From Aurelia coerulea (lineage: Eukaryota > Cnidaria > Scyphozoa > Semaeostomeae > Ulmaridae): DNA of 64,000 nucleotides. Of the stretch, positions 53,280-64,000 are shown one piece after another. The stretch's first letter is position 1, and every line of letters starts with the position of its first letter. The notes under the pieces are model-generated. The model had not been told where the DNA came from. It saw nothing but the letters and a program-made list of their open reading frames with translations, and did no database searches. The position numbers and the translations under genes were made by a program. The stretch lies in contig CM076954.1 in NCBI GenBank assembly GCA_039566865.1, forward strand, positions 8,688,001 through 8,752,000. The letters are read 5' to 3'.

Positions 53280-55385
53280 TCTATTATTCAATTTATTTAA
53301 AGTTGGCTATTTACAATATACAATAGCACAAAGGTACTAATTTAGGCCAACTACAATTATAAAAATACAAAAAGAAATTAAATATAACCTAAGTTTTCTA
53401 TGTAACGCTTGCATAGTCTGCAGTCACAGCTAACCGTGCACATTTTAATTCTTCTTTTAAACATTGAAAGAGATTCAGATTCTTTTATGTCGGCAGGTAG
53501 TTTTCTCCAGAGCTTCTGCCCGAGGAACCGCACAGTTTCTGTTCCAAACCTCATTGTTTTAACTTTTGGTAAACAAGTGTTTCCGCCATCCCTCAGCTCA
53601 TATGAAGGCACCTTTTCTATGAAAATCTCATTCATAAAGCTAGGGGCGTTTCCTGATTTTGTTTTATATATTTCAGTTAGAAGTAACCGCAGATTTCTCT
53701 GATGGACAGATGCCGAATTTTGATTCACGAGTAGAGTTTCAAAATCTGAGTGATTATCTTATATACAATGCGTAAAGCCCTCTCTTGTATCTTATTGATG
53801 TTTATATTTATGTTTCTGTCATGAAACATCCATACCAATGGGCAATAACTAAAATGTGACATGATGAACGCATTCATCAATGACGCAAGTTTTTCAGTTT
53901 CCAAGTAATTCGCAATTCTAGCCAGAGCATATAGTTTTTGGACAGCCTTCTTACAGAGCGTTTCAACGTGGGACTTAAACGTTAGTTTATTGTCTATGTT
54001 GATTCCTAAGCGCATTTGCTCCTTGGTCTCTTTGATCATAGTAATACCAATTTTCACACGTATATCGTCATGTATTCCACCAAAAAATCATTACATGGCA
54101 TTTTTCTTCGCTAAGTTTCATATAGTTATTAGGAAACCAGTTTAAGATGGCTGCAACGCCATCTTCCAATCTTCGCACAACATCATCAATCTTATCACTC
54201 ATAACGTAAATAGTGGTATCATCAGCGTAATTACAAATTTCGGCATCCTCCATCAGATAGAGCATGTCATTTATATATATGTTGAATAAGAGTGTCCCAA
54301 AACGGAACCTTGTGGAACACCGAGATTTGTTTCGCGCCAATTGCTGAAAGAGCCATTTACCTTTACACGCTGTTTCCTCGCTGAAAGATAACTATAAATA
54401 ACTTCAAGTGCAGATCTGTCTAAGCCATATGCATTGAGTTTGGCTATGAGTAGTTCATGATTCAAACAATCAAAGGCTTTTGACAGATCCATTAAAATTG
54501 CACCCGCAAATCTTTTGTTGTCTAATCCTATTTTAACTTTTTCTAGAAAACGCAAAAGCGCATTTGTGTAGAGAATCCTCTTCGAAAACCGCATAGCAAT
54601 ATGGAGAGAAATGAGCCTGCAAATGGCATTAACTGGGAGTGCATCAGTCGCTCAAATACCTTTGATACTGCAGGGAGTACCAGTGATCGGCCTGAAATTT
54701 TTCTTCAGAGAAGCGTCATCCTTTTTAAAGGGTGATGTTATCTCTCCGGCTTTTAAATCCAATGGAAATGTGCTATGAGCAACACTTTGATTGAAGAGGT
54801 TACATAGATTTTGCGCAAATATATCTGGGTACTCTTTTAAAACTTTAGCTGGGATTGCACCTACAGGCGAAGATTTCTTTGGATCTAACCATTCCAGTTG
54901 TAAAGCAACCTGTTGAAAGGATACCTCACTGAAACTAAATCTTTCAGTATATTTCATATTGGACTGAATTCTTATAATGCTTGGATGCAAATTAAATTTT
55001 TAATAGCAATATCTATTGGATCAACTAGTCCAGACACAGAGGAAATATTTTCTGTGATTTCCTTAATACCCAATGCATCAGTAATATTCGCAAAGTAGTT
55101 ATTAAACACCTCAGCAGCTTCCTTATCATTTGATATCAAGTTGTCATTTTCAAGCAGTGTTAAACTTGTGGGAACCTGTACCTTGTCAGAAAATAGGGGT
55201 TTTACTGTCCGCCAGAATTTGCGATTATCATTAACTATGGTGGTGTCCAAATTTTTATAATAGCTCATTTTTGCTTTCCGCAGGAGCTAAACACATTCAT
55301 TTCTTTGCTTCTTATATAACTTTAAATTGGCATTATTTTGTTTTTATTGTATTTCTTTCGCAAATGAGACCTGCGGATTATAACC
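53280..55385 (-). pseudogene. CR1/jockey-like LINE, 5'-truncated and frameshifted
   Basis: Reading from 55385 down: NKYNKN/LYKKQRNECV linker; MSYYKNLDTT...FWRTVKPLFS (55268-54972); a PKKSSPVGAIPAKVLKEYP block (54990-54652); AILMDLSKAFDCLNHELL (motif A) and LGVPQGSVLG (motif B) in 54594-54271; ICNYADDTTIYV (motif C) in 54340-54068; LGINIDNKLTFKSHVETLCK and YCPLVWMFHDRN; then the CDCRLCKRY tail ending near 53378. A 3' UTR with GTTGGC/GGCCAAC words follows. Four or five frame breaks make it inactive. It is related to the copies at 14600-15000 and 41535-42400. Confidence 0.85.
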
Positions 55386-55576
55386 TAACGGCTTACAACG
55401 CCTCATGACACACAAAGCACTCAAACGAACGAAGAGTAAAAGGCCAAAGATGATGCTCAAGCCTCTCACCAACGCAAAAAGCAGTCTTCAAATTATTGCT
55501 TAGATTATAAATTATCATCGGAGATTCTTTTTTGTAGCATTTTTTGCTAAGATGGATTATTTGTTCAGGTGCAGTA

Positions 55577-55885
55577 CTAATAATGATAATAATGATTTTC
55601 TTTAAAGTTGGTTAATAATACAAATAGTTTTCTCTAAAGGGAAGAGTAACTAACTAAAACCAACTATTTAACTACAAAACTAAATCTAACAAATTATTTA
55701 CATATAGCACAATTGCATTTGTCCCCGTACCACGATTTGATAATTTTTTTGAATGAGGCTATGCTCTGGTTGTTCTTTATTACATCAGGTATGGAGTTCC
55801 ACAGAATGCTCCCCCTGAATATTATGGAGTTAATTCCATCGGAGGTTGTGCTGCCACCTGCTAAGGCATCGTTTGACTTCTTGCC
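55577..55885 (-). pseudogene. LINE 3' end fragment
   Basis: The minus strand reads GSILWNSIPDVIKNNQSIAS, then FKKIIKSWYGDKCNCAICK and a stop. A 3' UTR with GTTGGTT words and a (TAA/TGA)n tail at about 55577-55593 follow. It is a third variant of the LINE family that ends in a CNC...C motif. Confidence 0.7.
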
Positions 55886-57140
55886 AGAAAGGGCCTAAGT
55901 CATTCAGCAGGGGAAACAGACTTCAAATCGAATGATTCAGAATTTGATTTGCCATAGAACGAAGTTAAAGACAGATTTTTCAATATAAGTGAGAGTCAGG
56001 CATGTTTTGTGGTTATTTCCAGGAGTTCATATCACTTAGATCACTTCCCTCGACGTCGAACGTGGACCACGAAGCGCTGGGCCAGGCGACAAATTTTGGC
56101 GGGAAAACTGAATGATGACATTATTTTTATTTTTGAGGGAGGAAAATAGCATTTTGAGGAGATTTGTGAATGTTAAGCTGCTGAAAGTTTCAAATACGTG
56201 CGGAAATGAACGCCATGAAGAACAAACAGACTTTCGATGATCTTTACATTAAAAGTTACAGCCCAGGCATTAATTTATAACAGGGTAAGGAGGAGGCAGC
56301 AAGAAAAGGAGGGGCTCTGAAACTTTTTTAGAATAAATTTGTTGGGGTCTTGTGGTAGACTGATTACAATGAGTCCCAGTAATCGCTATTCAAAACGAGC
56401 CTATTACACCAGACCGAGACCGCTCTTACTGGGACTCATATTATTACGGCAATATTTTTGGACTGACTTTTTTCACTTTTGAACGCCCTTTGGAACGAGG
56501 CTGCTATACACAGTCATGGACAAAGTATACAACAAATACATCGCCATTAGAATTTCTGCTAATTCGATTGATTGATGTTGACCAACGGAAACTCGAAGCT
56601 CAAAGCAGAGTTTCAGGCAGCTTTGCCGGACAGAACAAAGTCTTACGGTGAAGAATACCATGAAAACAGCTGGCGACAATATCAAATCTTGTATGTAGGT
56701 ACTATTTTGCTGCTTTCGCTAAGCATTAACTGATTTTATTGTGAAGTTTTCAAATCAATGTGTTTCATTTGAAAACTAAAAATGTTTGTGCTTTTCTGCC
56801 TAGGCCCTTATCGAAACGAAGCAGTCATAGTCATTTCAAAATAATGGCGTTTGATTATGAGTCGTAGTTAGGAGCGTCCGGCAGTATTTCAATAGCGATA
56901 ACTACGACCATATCATCAGTCTAGTCTTGTGGGAAGTTTTAAGAAAATTATGCTGAAGTTTGAAAATGAAATGCCAAATATTGCAATATTTTCAAAAATA
57001 TTTAAATTTTCTACAATTTTAGGTTCTGAAAATTTTGAGGAAAAATTAGATAATGTCCGAGATTTTATATGGCTCAAGAATGCCAGGATCTAAAGTTTTT
57101 TGCACAAATTTGAAATACTGTATGCTTCTATCAGTTATTA
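55886..57140. other. No gene seen; hairpin
   Basis: Non-coding. ATGAGTCCCAGTAA (56369-56382) and its inverse (56426-56439) form a 14-bp perfect stem with a 43-base loop. Nothing else was recognised. Confidence 0.45.
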
Positions 57141-59023
57141 GTAATGACCAGGCCCGTAGGAAGCGGGGGGCAGGAGGCTGAAGACCCCCCAATAATTTTG
57201 AAAACAACGATGCTGCTTCACAAGCATTAACTAGATGTATTGTTCTCTATTGTTTTAAGAACAATTCCCCCAATCCGAAGCTCCAGCTCGAATTGAAGGG
57301 GGGGGGGGGGTCAATGCAAAGAGGGCACCAAAAATATAACAGAAAGTGAGTGCGAAGGCGCGCAAACATTTTTGGACGCCTTTGAATGAAAATTCTTTGA
57401 TTTACTATTAAATAACACCTTGATTTATATGTTTCCCCCATATTCAAATCGAAACAGTTCGAAAATTATGCGTTAGAGTCAGGATGAGGGGCGCTTTCTC
57501 ACCAAAAAGGGGTGCTAAGCTGAGCTTTTATCATGAAGGGGGCAGTTCTTATAAGTTCTTTTAGCATGAAGGGGGCAGTTAAAAGAAGGCTTTGTTTCGA
57601 ACTAGAGAGAGAATTAAAAGTGCAGCGGTCAAGGCAAAATCTGAAATATCAATGAATATAGAGTCAATGAATGCTTATAGACAAGTTAGGAATCAGGCTA
57701 ATAATATGAATTCTCGGTTAAAGAGAGAATACTTCACAAATAAACTTAACGAGTGTGAAGGCGACCTAAAGCAGACCTGGTCGACGGTCAACAAACTCAT
57801 CAACAAGCGATCTAAGTCAACTCAAATCCAATCCATAAAGGTGGATGACAAAGTAATAAAGGATTTGGAAAGCATAGCTAATTCAATTAATGACTACATC
57901 TGTTCTGTTGGTGACAAGTTAAATAAAAAATTTCTGACAAGGTGAATTCTCTTTTGAAAGGAGACATTGACATAAATCCAACGGCTGCTCGTTTCACATT
58001 CTCACCAATGCAGCGTCAAGAGTTAATGGAAGCAATGAATAAATTTAAGACTTCACATGGGTTTGGCCTAGATCAAATTTCCAGCTTTTTCCTCAAGACA
58101 GGAATGCCAATCTTAGCTCAGCCCCTGAGTCAACTATTTAACTTGTCTTTTTCTTTAGGTCTGTTCCCTGACAGTTGGAAGATAGCAAGGGTTGCACCAG
58201 TCTTTAAGAATGGTCCTGTCGATGAAAGCTCTAATTATCGCCCAATTTCTGTCCTACAGGTTGTCTCTCGCCTCTTTGAGAAACTAATATGTAACCAGCT
58301 GTACTATCACTTTGATTCCAACAAACTTGTTTTTGGAAAACAATCAGCAAACAGACGGATGCATTCTGTTCTGTCATGTTTGCTCAAATGCACAAATGAT
58401 CGGTACTTGAATTTAGAGGGTGGTAAATATACCGCAGTTACCTTTGTAGATCTCAAAAAGGATTTCGACACCGTAAATCATGAAATATTATTGCAAAAAC
58501 TAGAGCTATATGGTATTCATAATAAAGAACTGAAATAGTTCCGCTCTTATTTAACTAATAGAAAACAGTGCTGTAAGGTAAATGGGAAGCTTTCGAATAT
58601 CGAATTTATAACCTGTGGAGTACCGCAAGGGTCCTGTCTAGGGCCTCTGTTATTTATCATATATATCAATGACCTTCATCTACATATGAAACATTGTGAC
58701 GTTAAGATGTATGCTGACGACACAAGCCTTATGTTTTCGTCGAATTCAGTTACGCATATTAACGATTGCGTCAAAGATGACTTGGGTAACTTGAAATCTT
58801 GGCTACAAGCTAATAAATGGTCCTTTAACGTTGCTAAAACACACAAAGTCTTGTAGTTGGCAGCAGAAAGCGACTGAAAGATGTAAGTGATGATAGAGTA
58901 GCAAAGCCCTCTCTCATGGTGGGTGAGGAGAATGTTGCCATCGTAGAAAATATAAAATACCTTGGGGTAATTGTTGATAAACATTTGAGCTGGAACGAGC
59001 AAATTTCAGCAGCGACGAAAAAG

Positions 59024-59442
59024 GTTTTTTTTGTAATCATTTCAAATGTTACAATACATCCTACATCTACATCCTACTATACTTTCTAATTACTTTACAG
59101 ACTATACAACACTACAGGGACGGGACCACAAGGAGCAAAAGACAATGACTACCCCGTGGCCATTAACATCAAGACATGCATAAAATAGCAACTAAATACA
59201 CAACTACAAAAAGCTACAAATACGATTAATTACTGATAAATACTAGAATCCGTTTCACATTGGATGTCAGGCCCGCATAGTAGTATGATGCTGAACAATA
59301 GGAACCCCGGATGAGAGAACAACAACGACAGCAGTTGCTACCGCTACTGATTCCCCTCTAGAGTCCCCAACCCTCAACACATTGTGCATATGCTGTCAGG
59401 TCTGGGTTTCTGATTCGCAATATCAATGGTCCGAACTACTGT
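59024..59442. repeat. Dispersed repeat R1 inserted in the LINE polymerase
   Basis: It interrupts the polymerase between ATKKV and SRGLGM. CGAAAAAG is repeated at 59016-59023 and 59443-59450, so the duplication is at least 8 bases. The interior to about 59375 matches 10478-10859. No terminal inverted repeat was recognised; the superfamily is unknown. Confidence 0.7.
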
Positions 59443-59682
59443 CGAAAAAGTTTTCACGAGGATTAGGGATGGTACGTTTCTCCAAAAAGTATCCGCCCAT
59501 TGTTACTGCACAAACAATGTACAGAAGTTTGGTGGAACCCTACCTCAGATATAGCTGCCCGGTGTGGGGAGTTTCTGGCATCAATGCTATAAATAGGTTG
59601 CAAAAACTCCAAAATGGGGCGGCAAGAATAGTCACAAACAGTGCTTATGGTGCTTCAGCTCTACCCATCATTAGAAAACTTA

Positions 59683-59740
59683 ACCACCCACCATCAACCC
59701 ACCATCAACTACCATCTACCCACCATCAACGAGCTTATCA
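59683..59740. repeat. Short tandem repeat within the LINE
   Basis: Three to four units like CCACCATCAACC/T expanded inside the polymerase frame. They shift the frame at this point. Confidence 0.75.
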
Positions 59741-60280
59741 ATTCAGAAACTTTAAAAATGGCGTACAAGTCGGAAAATGACCAAGCTCCCACTTACCTTA
59801 CAGAAATGTTCGTCAGGATATCCGATTCATGCCAGAGAGAACTGCGCAATACCAAAACAGATTTCGCCGTTCCTCATCGCAAATCGGCCTTCGAACAAAA
59901 GAGCTTCTCGTATAAGGGTGCTAAATTGTGGAACGATCTTTCCTTTGAAATCAAATCATCAAAAACTTATGAAATATTCAAAAAAGTATCAGCAATACCA
60001 ACAGCGAATGCTGATTCTCTCTTTCATGTATTACTTTTAACTTGCTTATTAGATTGTTTGTAAATAAGATTATTTAATTTTGTATGCTTTTCTTTTAATT
60101 TAGTTATTGTATGTATTTGCACGGCTCACTGTAAATCAGTCCTTTGACTGACGTGGCCACCGTGCCTAAAGAAATTGAAATTAAATTAAAATCAAATCAA
60201 ATCAAATCAAGTTGCCTCCACTTGCCCCCTAAATCTGCCACTGCCTGGTAATGACAGCTTCCAGAGACCCAAGAATAATA

Positions 60281-60609
60281 CAGCTATCATTGTATTGCCC
60301 TGACCCCCCCCCCACCCCGGGATAGGCGGGGCTGATGCGGGGTCATTCACGTTTTTCTCTTGTTAAAGTGAGCGAAGTCCCCGCCTATCGGGGCAACATT
60401 CTTCTGCGATTGGGAGGCGATAGCTCGCGTTTGTCCCCGGTTAAAGCCCCGCCTTATTATGCTCAAGCTGTTGAGGAGAAGCGAATCGCCCCAGGTGTCC
60501 CCGCTCCCCGAGGCAAATTTTTTCAGTGAACAGGAGGCGAATAGTCCCACATCGGCCCTGCCTTTTCCCGGGGTGGGGGGGGGGGGTCGGGCAATCAAAT
60601 GATAGCTGC
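60281..60609. mobile_element. GC-rich MITE with C/G homopolymer termini
   Basis: CAGCTATCATT..ATTGCCC, then a run of C, then CACCCCGGGA-AAGGC on the left, is mirrored on the right by the inverse with a run of G. Length is about 329 bases. The interior is GC-rich, in contrast to the surroundings, and repeats GTCCCCG/CGGGG words. It lies 26 bases beyond the hAT duplication. No target-site duplication was fixed. Confidence 0.6.
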
Positions 60610-62129
60610 ATAACCTCATTGCAAATTGCTGTACTAGAAATAACAAAATTCTCATCTGGAGCAGTCTTCCCAATCTTCATTGTCTACTTTATGGTATATA
60701 CATTTAGAAACAAACCAATTCTATACATTTTAATCTCTGATTTGGATCTTTCTATAAAAAGTACTGAAGTTAGGAGGTGAACCTCTGTAAGCCAACCAGG
60801 GGTGGATCCAGACGTTCGCACTGTGCTTCCGTAAGCATGTCTCTTTTGCTAGTTAAAGTTTTAAATAAATTCCGTGAGAACTTTATAAATGGCAGCGAAC
60901 CTATTTCTTTCAGTTTATTGAAATCCTCAGCAAATTTTTTTCATAACATGTATGCACTATATTTCGCCTACTCAATCCTTCAGTCTGTCGAGTCCTTCAG
61001 GTCCAAACGCGAATTGCTTCATGGAGGATATCGAATGGTATTGCGGTGGAGAGCCACACCTCCACAAACCTCGTTTCCGAAACTATGTGTCTACATAAAT
61101 TTGTAGGGAGCATCAAGCTCCGAATAAATTACTTCAACAAAGGCGAATCTGTGCATAAATTGTGTGCGACCTCGAATGAATTAAGAAACTGCGCGGACAT
61201 ATGAGATGAATAGAAAAGCAGTACCAACTTTTGAGGGATAATTTTTGTAAGCATATGAGGCGACCGATGCTTTTTAGCAACGCAATAGAAGTGTGTAGGA
61301 AAAGCTCGACGGCGAAATTGTGGAAGCACGTCCTGGGAATGGCCAATATTACATAAATTGCCTGGGACACGACCACCCGCAGAAGGGCTAACCTCTCTCT
61401 CGTTCTGGCTTGAGGGTCTTACTCTCGTGGCCTATCCCGAATGTGTGCAGCATAGATAAATTTTGTTTCGCTCTATTTTGATGCTTTGTTTACATAAATC
61501 ATTCAGCCAATCACAACGCTCCGATTTTTTCTTGTGTGTTTACTTCTTCTCCGGTGTTCGTCAGAAGCTGTGGGGAAAACCCGCAGAAACCACTCGTGGG
61601 TATTTTCATCGCGACGAACATATACTTTCGCAAAAATAGAAAATATTTTGACATGACTTTAATAGATATATTTTCGAAAGATTTACCCAAGCACTAAGCT
61701 ATGACTTCCATAGTTTTCTTGCGATGCCCACGGAAAATTCATGTTTTTTTCAGTTTATTCTCCCATTCAAGAAGAGACGGAGATTGCCTAGGCCCATTCG
61801 AGAAGGCTCACAAAAAGTGAAAAATACACTCTGGAAATCTCAGACCTGTCCACCCTAGCGTTATTCAGAGCGTGAAAGGCACTATTCCCACCTTTTTCAC
61901 ATATTTCAATCAATTCTGAGCCTCCGCGCACCTACCACCCAAACAAACTGTTGTTTTTGGCAGTGTGGCTTCCCTCGCTCCGCGGATGGCGGGAAAATAT
62001 GGAAAAGGGGACAATCCCTCCCTGATCAAAACAAAGGAATCACAGCACGATTAAACCTTTTTGAATCATAATCATGGCCAGTTATTTCATTCAAGTAAAT
62101 GCTTCATACCAGTGACGTCTTTGCAAACA
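60610..62129. other. No gene seen
   Basis: Mixed-composition DNA lying downstream of the RING-like gene's stop. Open frames are short (up to 109 codons) without domains. No repeat ends were recognised. Confidence 0.45.
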
Positions 62130-62654
62130 TCAATGCAGCAAGACATCGTGCCTCTGCCAACCCCAAATCTCTGCAAACATTTTCTCCACCTTCTGACACT
62201 CGTTCTCGTCTAACGAATCAATTTCCTGTTGAAGCTCAGCAACATCATTGGCATTCTCCACCTGAACTGGCTCATCGGCCTCTCCCTGCTCTTGGTCGTC
62301 GTCCTTGTCTGCATTTTCAGTACTGGCGATGTTGAAAACAGCATCATTTGCAGTCTTTGCTAGATGTTCTAGGCTCTGGAGTATTGCTTTTTCACAGGAA
62401 GGACACTTGCTAATCTCAGGCACGATGCATTCAACATGGAACGAATGGCCGCATCCTCTGAAAACACGCCATAATGGGCTCTGATTTTCACAAGCAGGTT
62501 TGTCACATTTTCTAAGGCAGAATAGAGCATCTCAACGTTTTCTGAATGCGTACCACAAATTGAAATACACAGAAGAATAGGGAATTTTGTTTGTCAAACA
62601 TATGTCATCAATAATTTGCTCAGTTATTTTATTGCAATCCATGCAATGAAAGGT
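62130..62654 (-). pseudogene. RING-like zinc-finger exon of a cnidarian multicopy protein (in-frame stop)
   Basis: Reading from 62654 after TTATCTTTCAG: FHCMDCNKITEQIIDD, then YFNLWYAFRKR, an in-frame TGA (62532-62534), and ALFCLRKCDKPACENQSPLW. Next come RGCGHSFHVECI and SKCPSCEKAIL, a Cys/His pattern like a RING-H2 finger, and last an acidic, coiled-coil-like tail (DDDQEQGEADEPVQVENAND) to a stop at 62130. RING fingers usually act as ubiquitin ligases, but this family's function is unknown. The single stop suggests either a pseudogene or a different exon limit in this stretch. Confidence 0.55.
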
Positions 62655-63513
62655 CTGAAAGATAAGGTCTTAAAGCATAGGAAACAGTTTAATGATTAAG
62701 AAAGAAAGGCATGGGTGATGTTGTTGGAGTTTTTTGTTACTTGCTATATGTCTTTTGTTGTAATGTACAACAAAAGACATAGGAAGTACAGTATGCCACA
62801 GCCAATTATATTTTACAAGTCTACAAACAAGCAAGTAACCCAAACCCCAGAAATTTTCAACTTGGTATCAGCCTTTTGGGAAGAAGTTGTGAAGTTATTC
62901 TGCAAATCTTTTCCAAATAGGGATCTTTGTGTGTTGTGTGAGCGTGTGGTAATTTCACTGTCAGACTCATTTTGTATAAGGAATTTGGATATGGGCTTTG
63001 TCATACTGGGTTTCTCCATTTTGAGCTAGGCTGAATTCTTAAAATTGTGTGTAGGGTTTATCAACATCATAAACATAATATCATAAATCATAAACAAAAA
63101 ATATTCTTTTTGATGCTATTCAGATTGGTAGCAAACCCTTTGTTTGAAAACAATTTGCTATTATAGCCAAATTTAAAAAGTGTCTCAAATTCAAATGGGT
63201 CTCTGGTTGCATCTAGCATAGCCTGTGCACAGCCTCTACTCCTCCTCAAAGGAAAGGTTTTCTGACAAGTTTTCTACTTTTCCTTCAAGGAGGGGCTGAG
63301 GCTGCGTGCAGGCTAATCCAGCATAGTTTCTTTCTTATAGTTTTCCAAGGGAAAAATAAGTGCATGCCAAATCTTATTTAAAACACCTTTGACACCTAAT
63401 TATCTAAAGTTTTACAAGAATTCTGCAAATGGAAAGGGGATGATCTGAGGAGCGCTTTGATTGAATCAATATAAACCATCTGATAATGTATAGTACTTAA
63501 AACTTAAGCTTAC
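62655..63513. other. Probable intron(s) of the RING-like gene
   Basis: Phases of the flanking exons (phase 2 at 63514, phase 0 at 62654) do not match, so a further exon is expected here. A minus-strand open frame at 62813-63019 is a weak candidate. TATGTCTTTTGTTG and its inverse form a perfect hairpin at 62746-62781. A CTCCTCAAAGGAAAG/CTTTTCCTTCAAGGAGG inverted pair lies near 63240-63300. Confidence 0.4.
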
Positions 63514-64000
63514 CGTAATGGATCAGGTTGGGAACATGGGGATAAGTATCCAAGAGGGAGAACTTCATTCTTCATAACTTTCTCTGAACCAAATAAATTT
63601 GGAAGCTTCCATTTTGTTGTTTTTTGTTGTTTTTTGTCATTTTTTGACACCTGCTTAGCTTGCCCAGGATTTGCAATTAAGCATCCAAACTTTTTTGTTA
63701 AAAATTCTGCTGCTCTCAGTTTCAAGGCCTGTATCTTCTTTTTGCTATATGAATATTTCTTGCTTGGGACGAAGGTTGTGTGAAAGTCATGCAGTTCATG
63801 TTTCCTGGCATCAATTTCTCTTGCTGCTAAATTAATTTTCTTTGCATCATCTATTTCTTTAGTGCGTGCTCTTAGAAGTGAATGAAAATTCTCCACTGGG
63901 TATTCGTCAAAGGCAGAAAGAGAGGAAGAGATAGCTGTTAGAATTGGGTGATCAGAGGTTTTCCAGTGCTCAACGTTGGAAAGACCAATCAATGGAGCCT
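63514..64000 (-). CDS. Upstream exon of the RING-like multicopy protein, cut by the window edge
   Basis: The frame is open from the right edge to a donor GTAAGC just below 63514. It reads SDHPILTAISSSLSAFDEYP, VENFHSLLRARTKEIDDAKK, REIDARKHELHDFHTTFVPS and LKLRAAEFLTKKFGCL. I recall this arrangement (a YPVENFHSLLR block, then a helical segment, then a RING-like finger) in large repetitive protein families of corals and anemones, with no known function. The exon is probably intact; its start lies outside the window. Confidence 0.5.

Larger units (their letters stand above)
57590..60209 (+). pseudogene. LINE (CR1/RTE-like) nested in the hAT element
   Basis: The polymerase reads NRASANRQVRNQ-like linker (57592-57945), PDSWKIARVAPVFK and ESSNYRPISVLQVVSRLFEK, TFVDLKKDFDTVNHEILL (motif A, with Lys-Asp for the usual Lys-Ala), CGVPQGSCLGPLLF (motif B, after a stop at 58537) and MYADDTSLMF (motif C). 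It then reads SWLQANKWSFNVAKT and YLGVIVDKHLSWNEQI. An R1 repeat at 59024-59442 interrupts it. The tail resumes as SRGLGMVRFSKKY, YSCPVWG and a final SYKGAKLWNDLSFEIKSS block. The 3' end is an (ATCAA)n tail to 60209. The copy lacks the endonuclease and has several breaks. Confidence 0.85.
57149..60247. mobile_element. hAT-like element carrying a LINE
   Basis: The left end is CAGGCCCGTAGGAAGCGGGG and the right end is the inverse of CAGGCAGTGGCAGATTTAGG. An exact 8-base duplication GTAATGAC (57141-57148, 60248-60255) is the expected hAT length. The terminal repeats themselves match over only the first few bases (CAGGC), so the duplication is the main evidence. The host part is 57149 to about 57585 plus 60211-60247. 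No transposase remains. The left end resembles that of the hAT element at 28913. Confidence 0.72.

Overview
The window is animal nuclear DNA. It is AT-rich and intron-bearing, with no operons, and dominated by transposable elements (TEs). The mixture suggests an aquatic invertebrate, most likely a cnidarian: CR1/jockey-like LINEs, a THAP-domain P element, CAGGCCCGTAG-ended hAT elements, a SWIM zinc finger, an integrase-core relic and a RING-like multicopy gene. This assignment is inference, because no ribosomal or mitochondrial marker is present.

One host gene is clear. POLE3 (histone-fold subunit of DNA polymerase epsilon and CHRAC) lies on the minus strand. Its last exon is at 16140-16315 and two internal exons are at 35047-35165 and 35316-35401. 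They are separated by an 18.7-kb intron packed with TEs. The first coding exon was not found. Two other partial genes are weaker calls: a P2X7-C-like exon (33199-33495, minus) and the 3' part of a RING-like zinc-finger gene that runs off the right edge (62130-63992, minus).

Region by region. 1-9 kb: degenerate repeats and a LINE relic (2.8-4.1 kb). 9.5-13.5 kb: two opposed copies of a TA-flanked foldback element, one holding a palindromic element with a 9-bp target-site duplication (TSD). 14.6-15.0 kb: LINE tail. 16.4-16.9 kb: TTAA-flanked MITE. 19.8-28.5 kb: an 8.8-kb imperfect palindrome with relics of a zinc ribbon, an integrase and a SWIM finger, with a further 9-bp-TSD element nested in it. 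28.6-32.1 kb: LINE fragment, a decayed hAT element, and a palindromic 9-bp-TSD element inside a coiled-coil reading frame. 33.5-40.4 kb: two more TA-flanked foldback elements, POLE3 exons 2-3 and an interstitial telomere-like tract. 41.5-43 kb: two LINE 3' fragments.

43256-50891 is a nearly complete two-gene P element. It has perfect 39-bp terminal inverted repeats, a 7-bp TSD and 12-bp subterminal inverted repeats. A spliced zinc-finger accessory gene (plus) converges on a spliced THAP/P transposase gene (minus), and a LINE lies between their 3' ends. 51.1-53.3 kb: a second copy of the palindromic 9-bp-TSD element, itself interrupted by another 9-bp-TSD element. 53.3-55.9 kb: two LINEs. 57.1-60.2 kb: a hAT element containing a LINE that contains another repeat. 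60.3-60.6 kb: GC-rich MITE.

The strongest candidate for an unusual system is the two-gene P element. Next come the palindromic 9-bp-TSD superfamily and the 8.8-kb palindrome. All calls come from reading the sequence; no database search was run.
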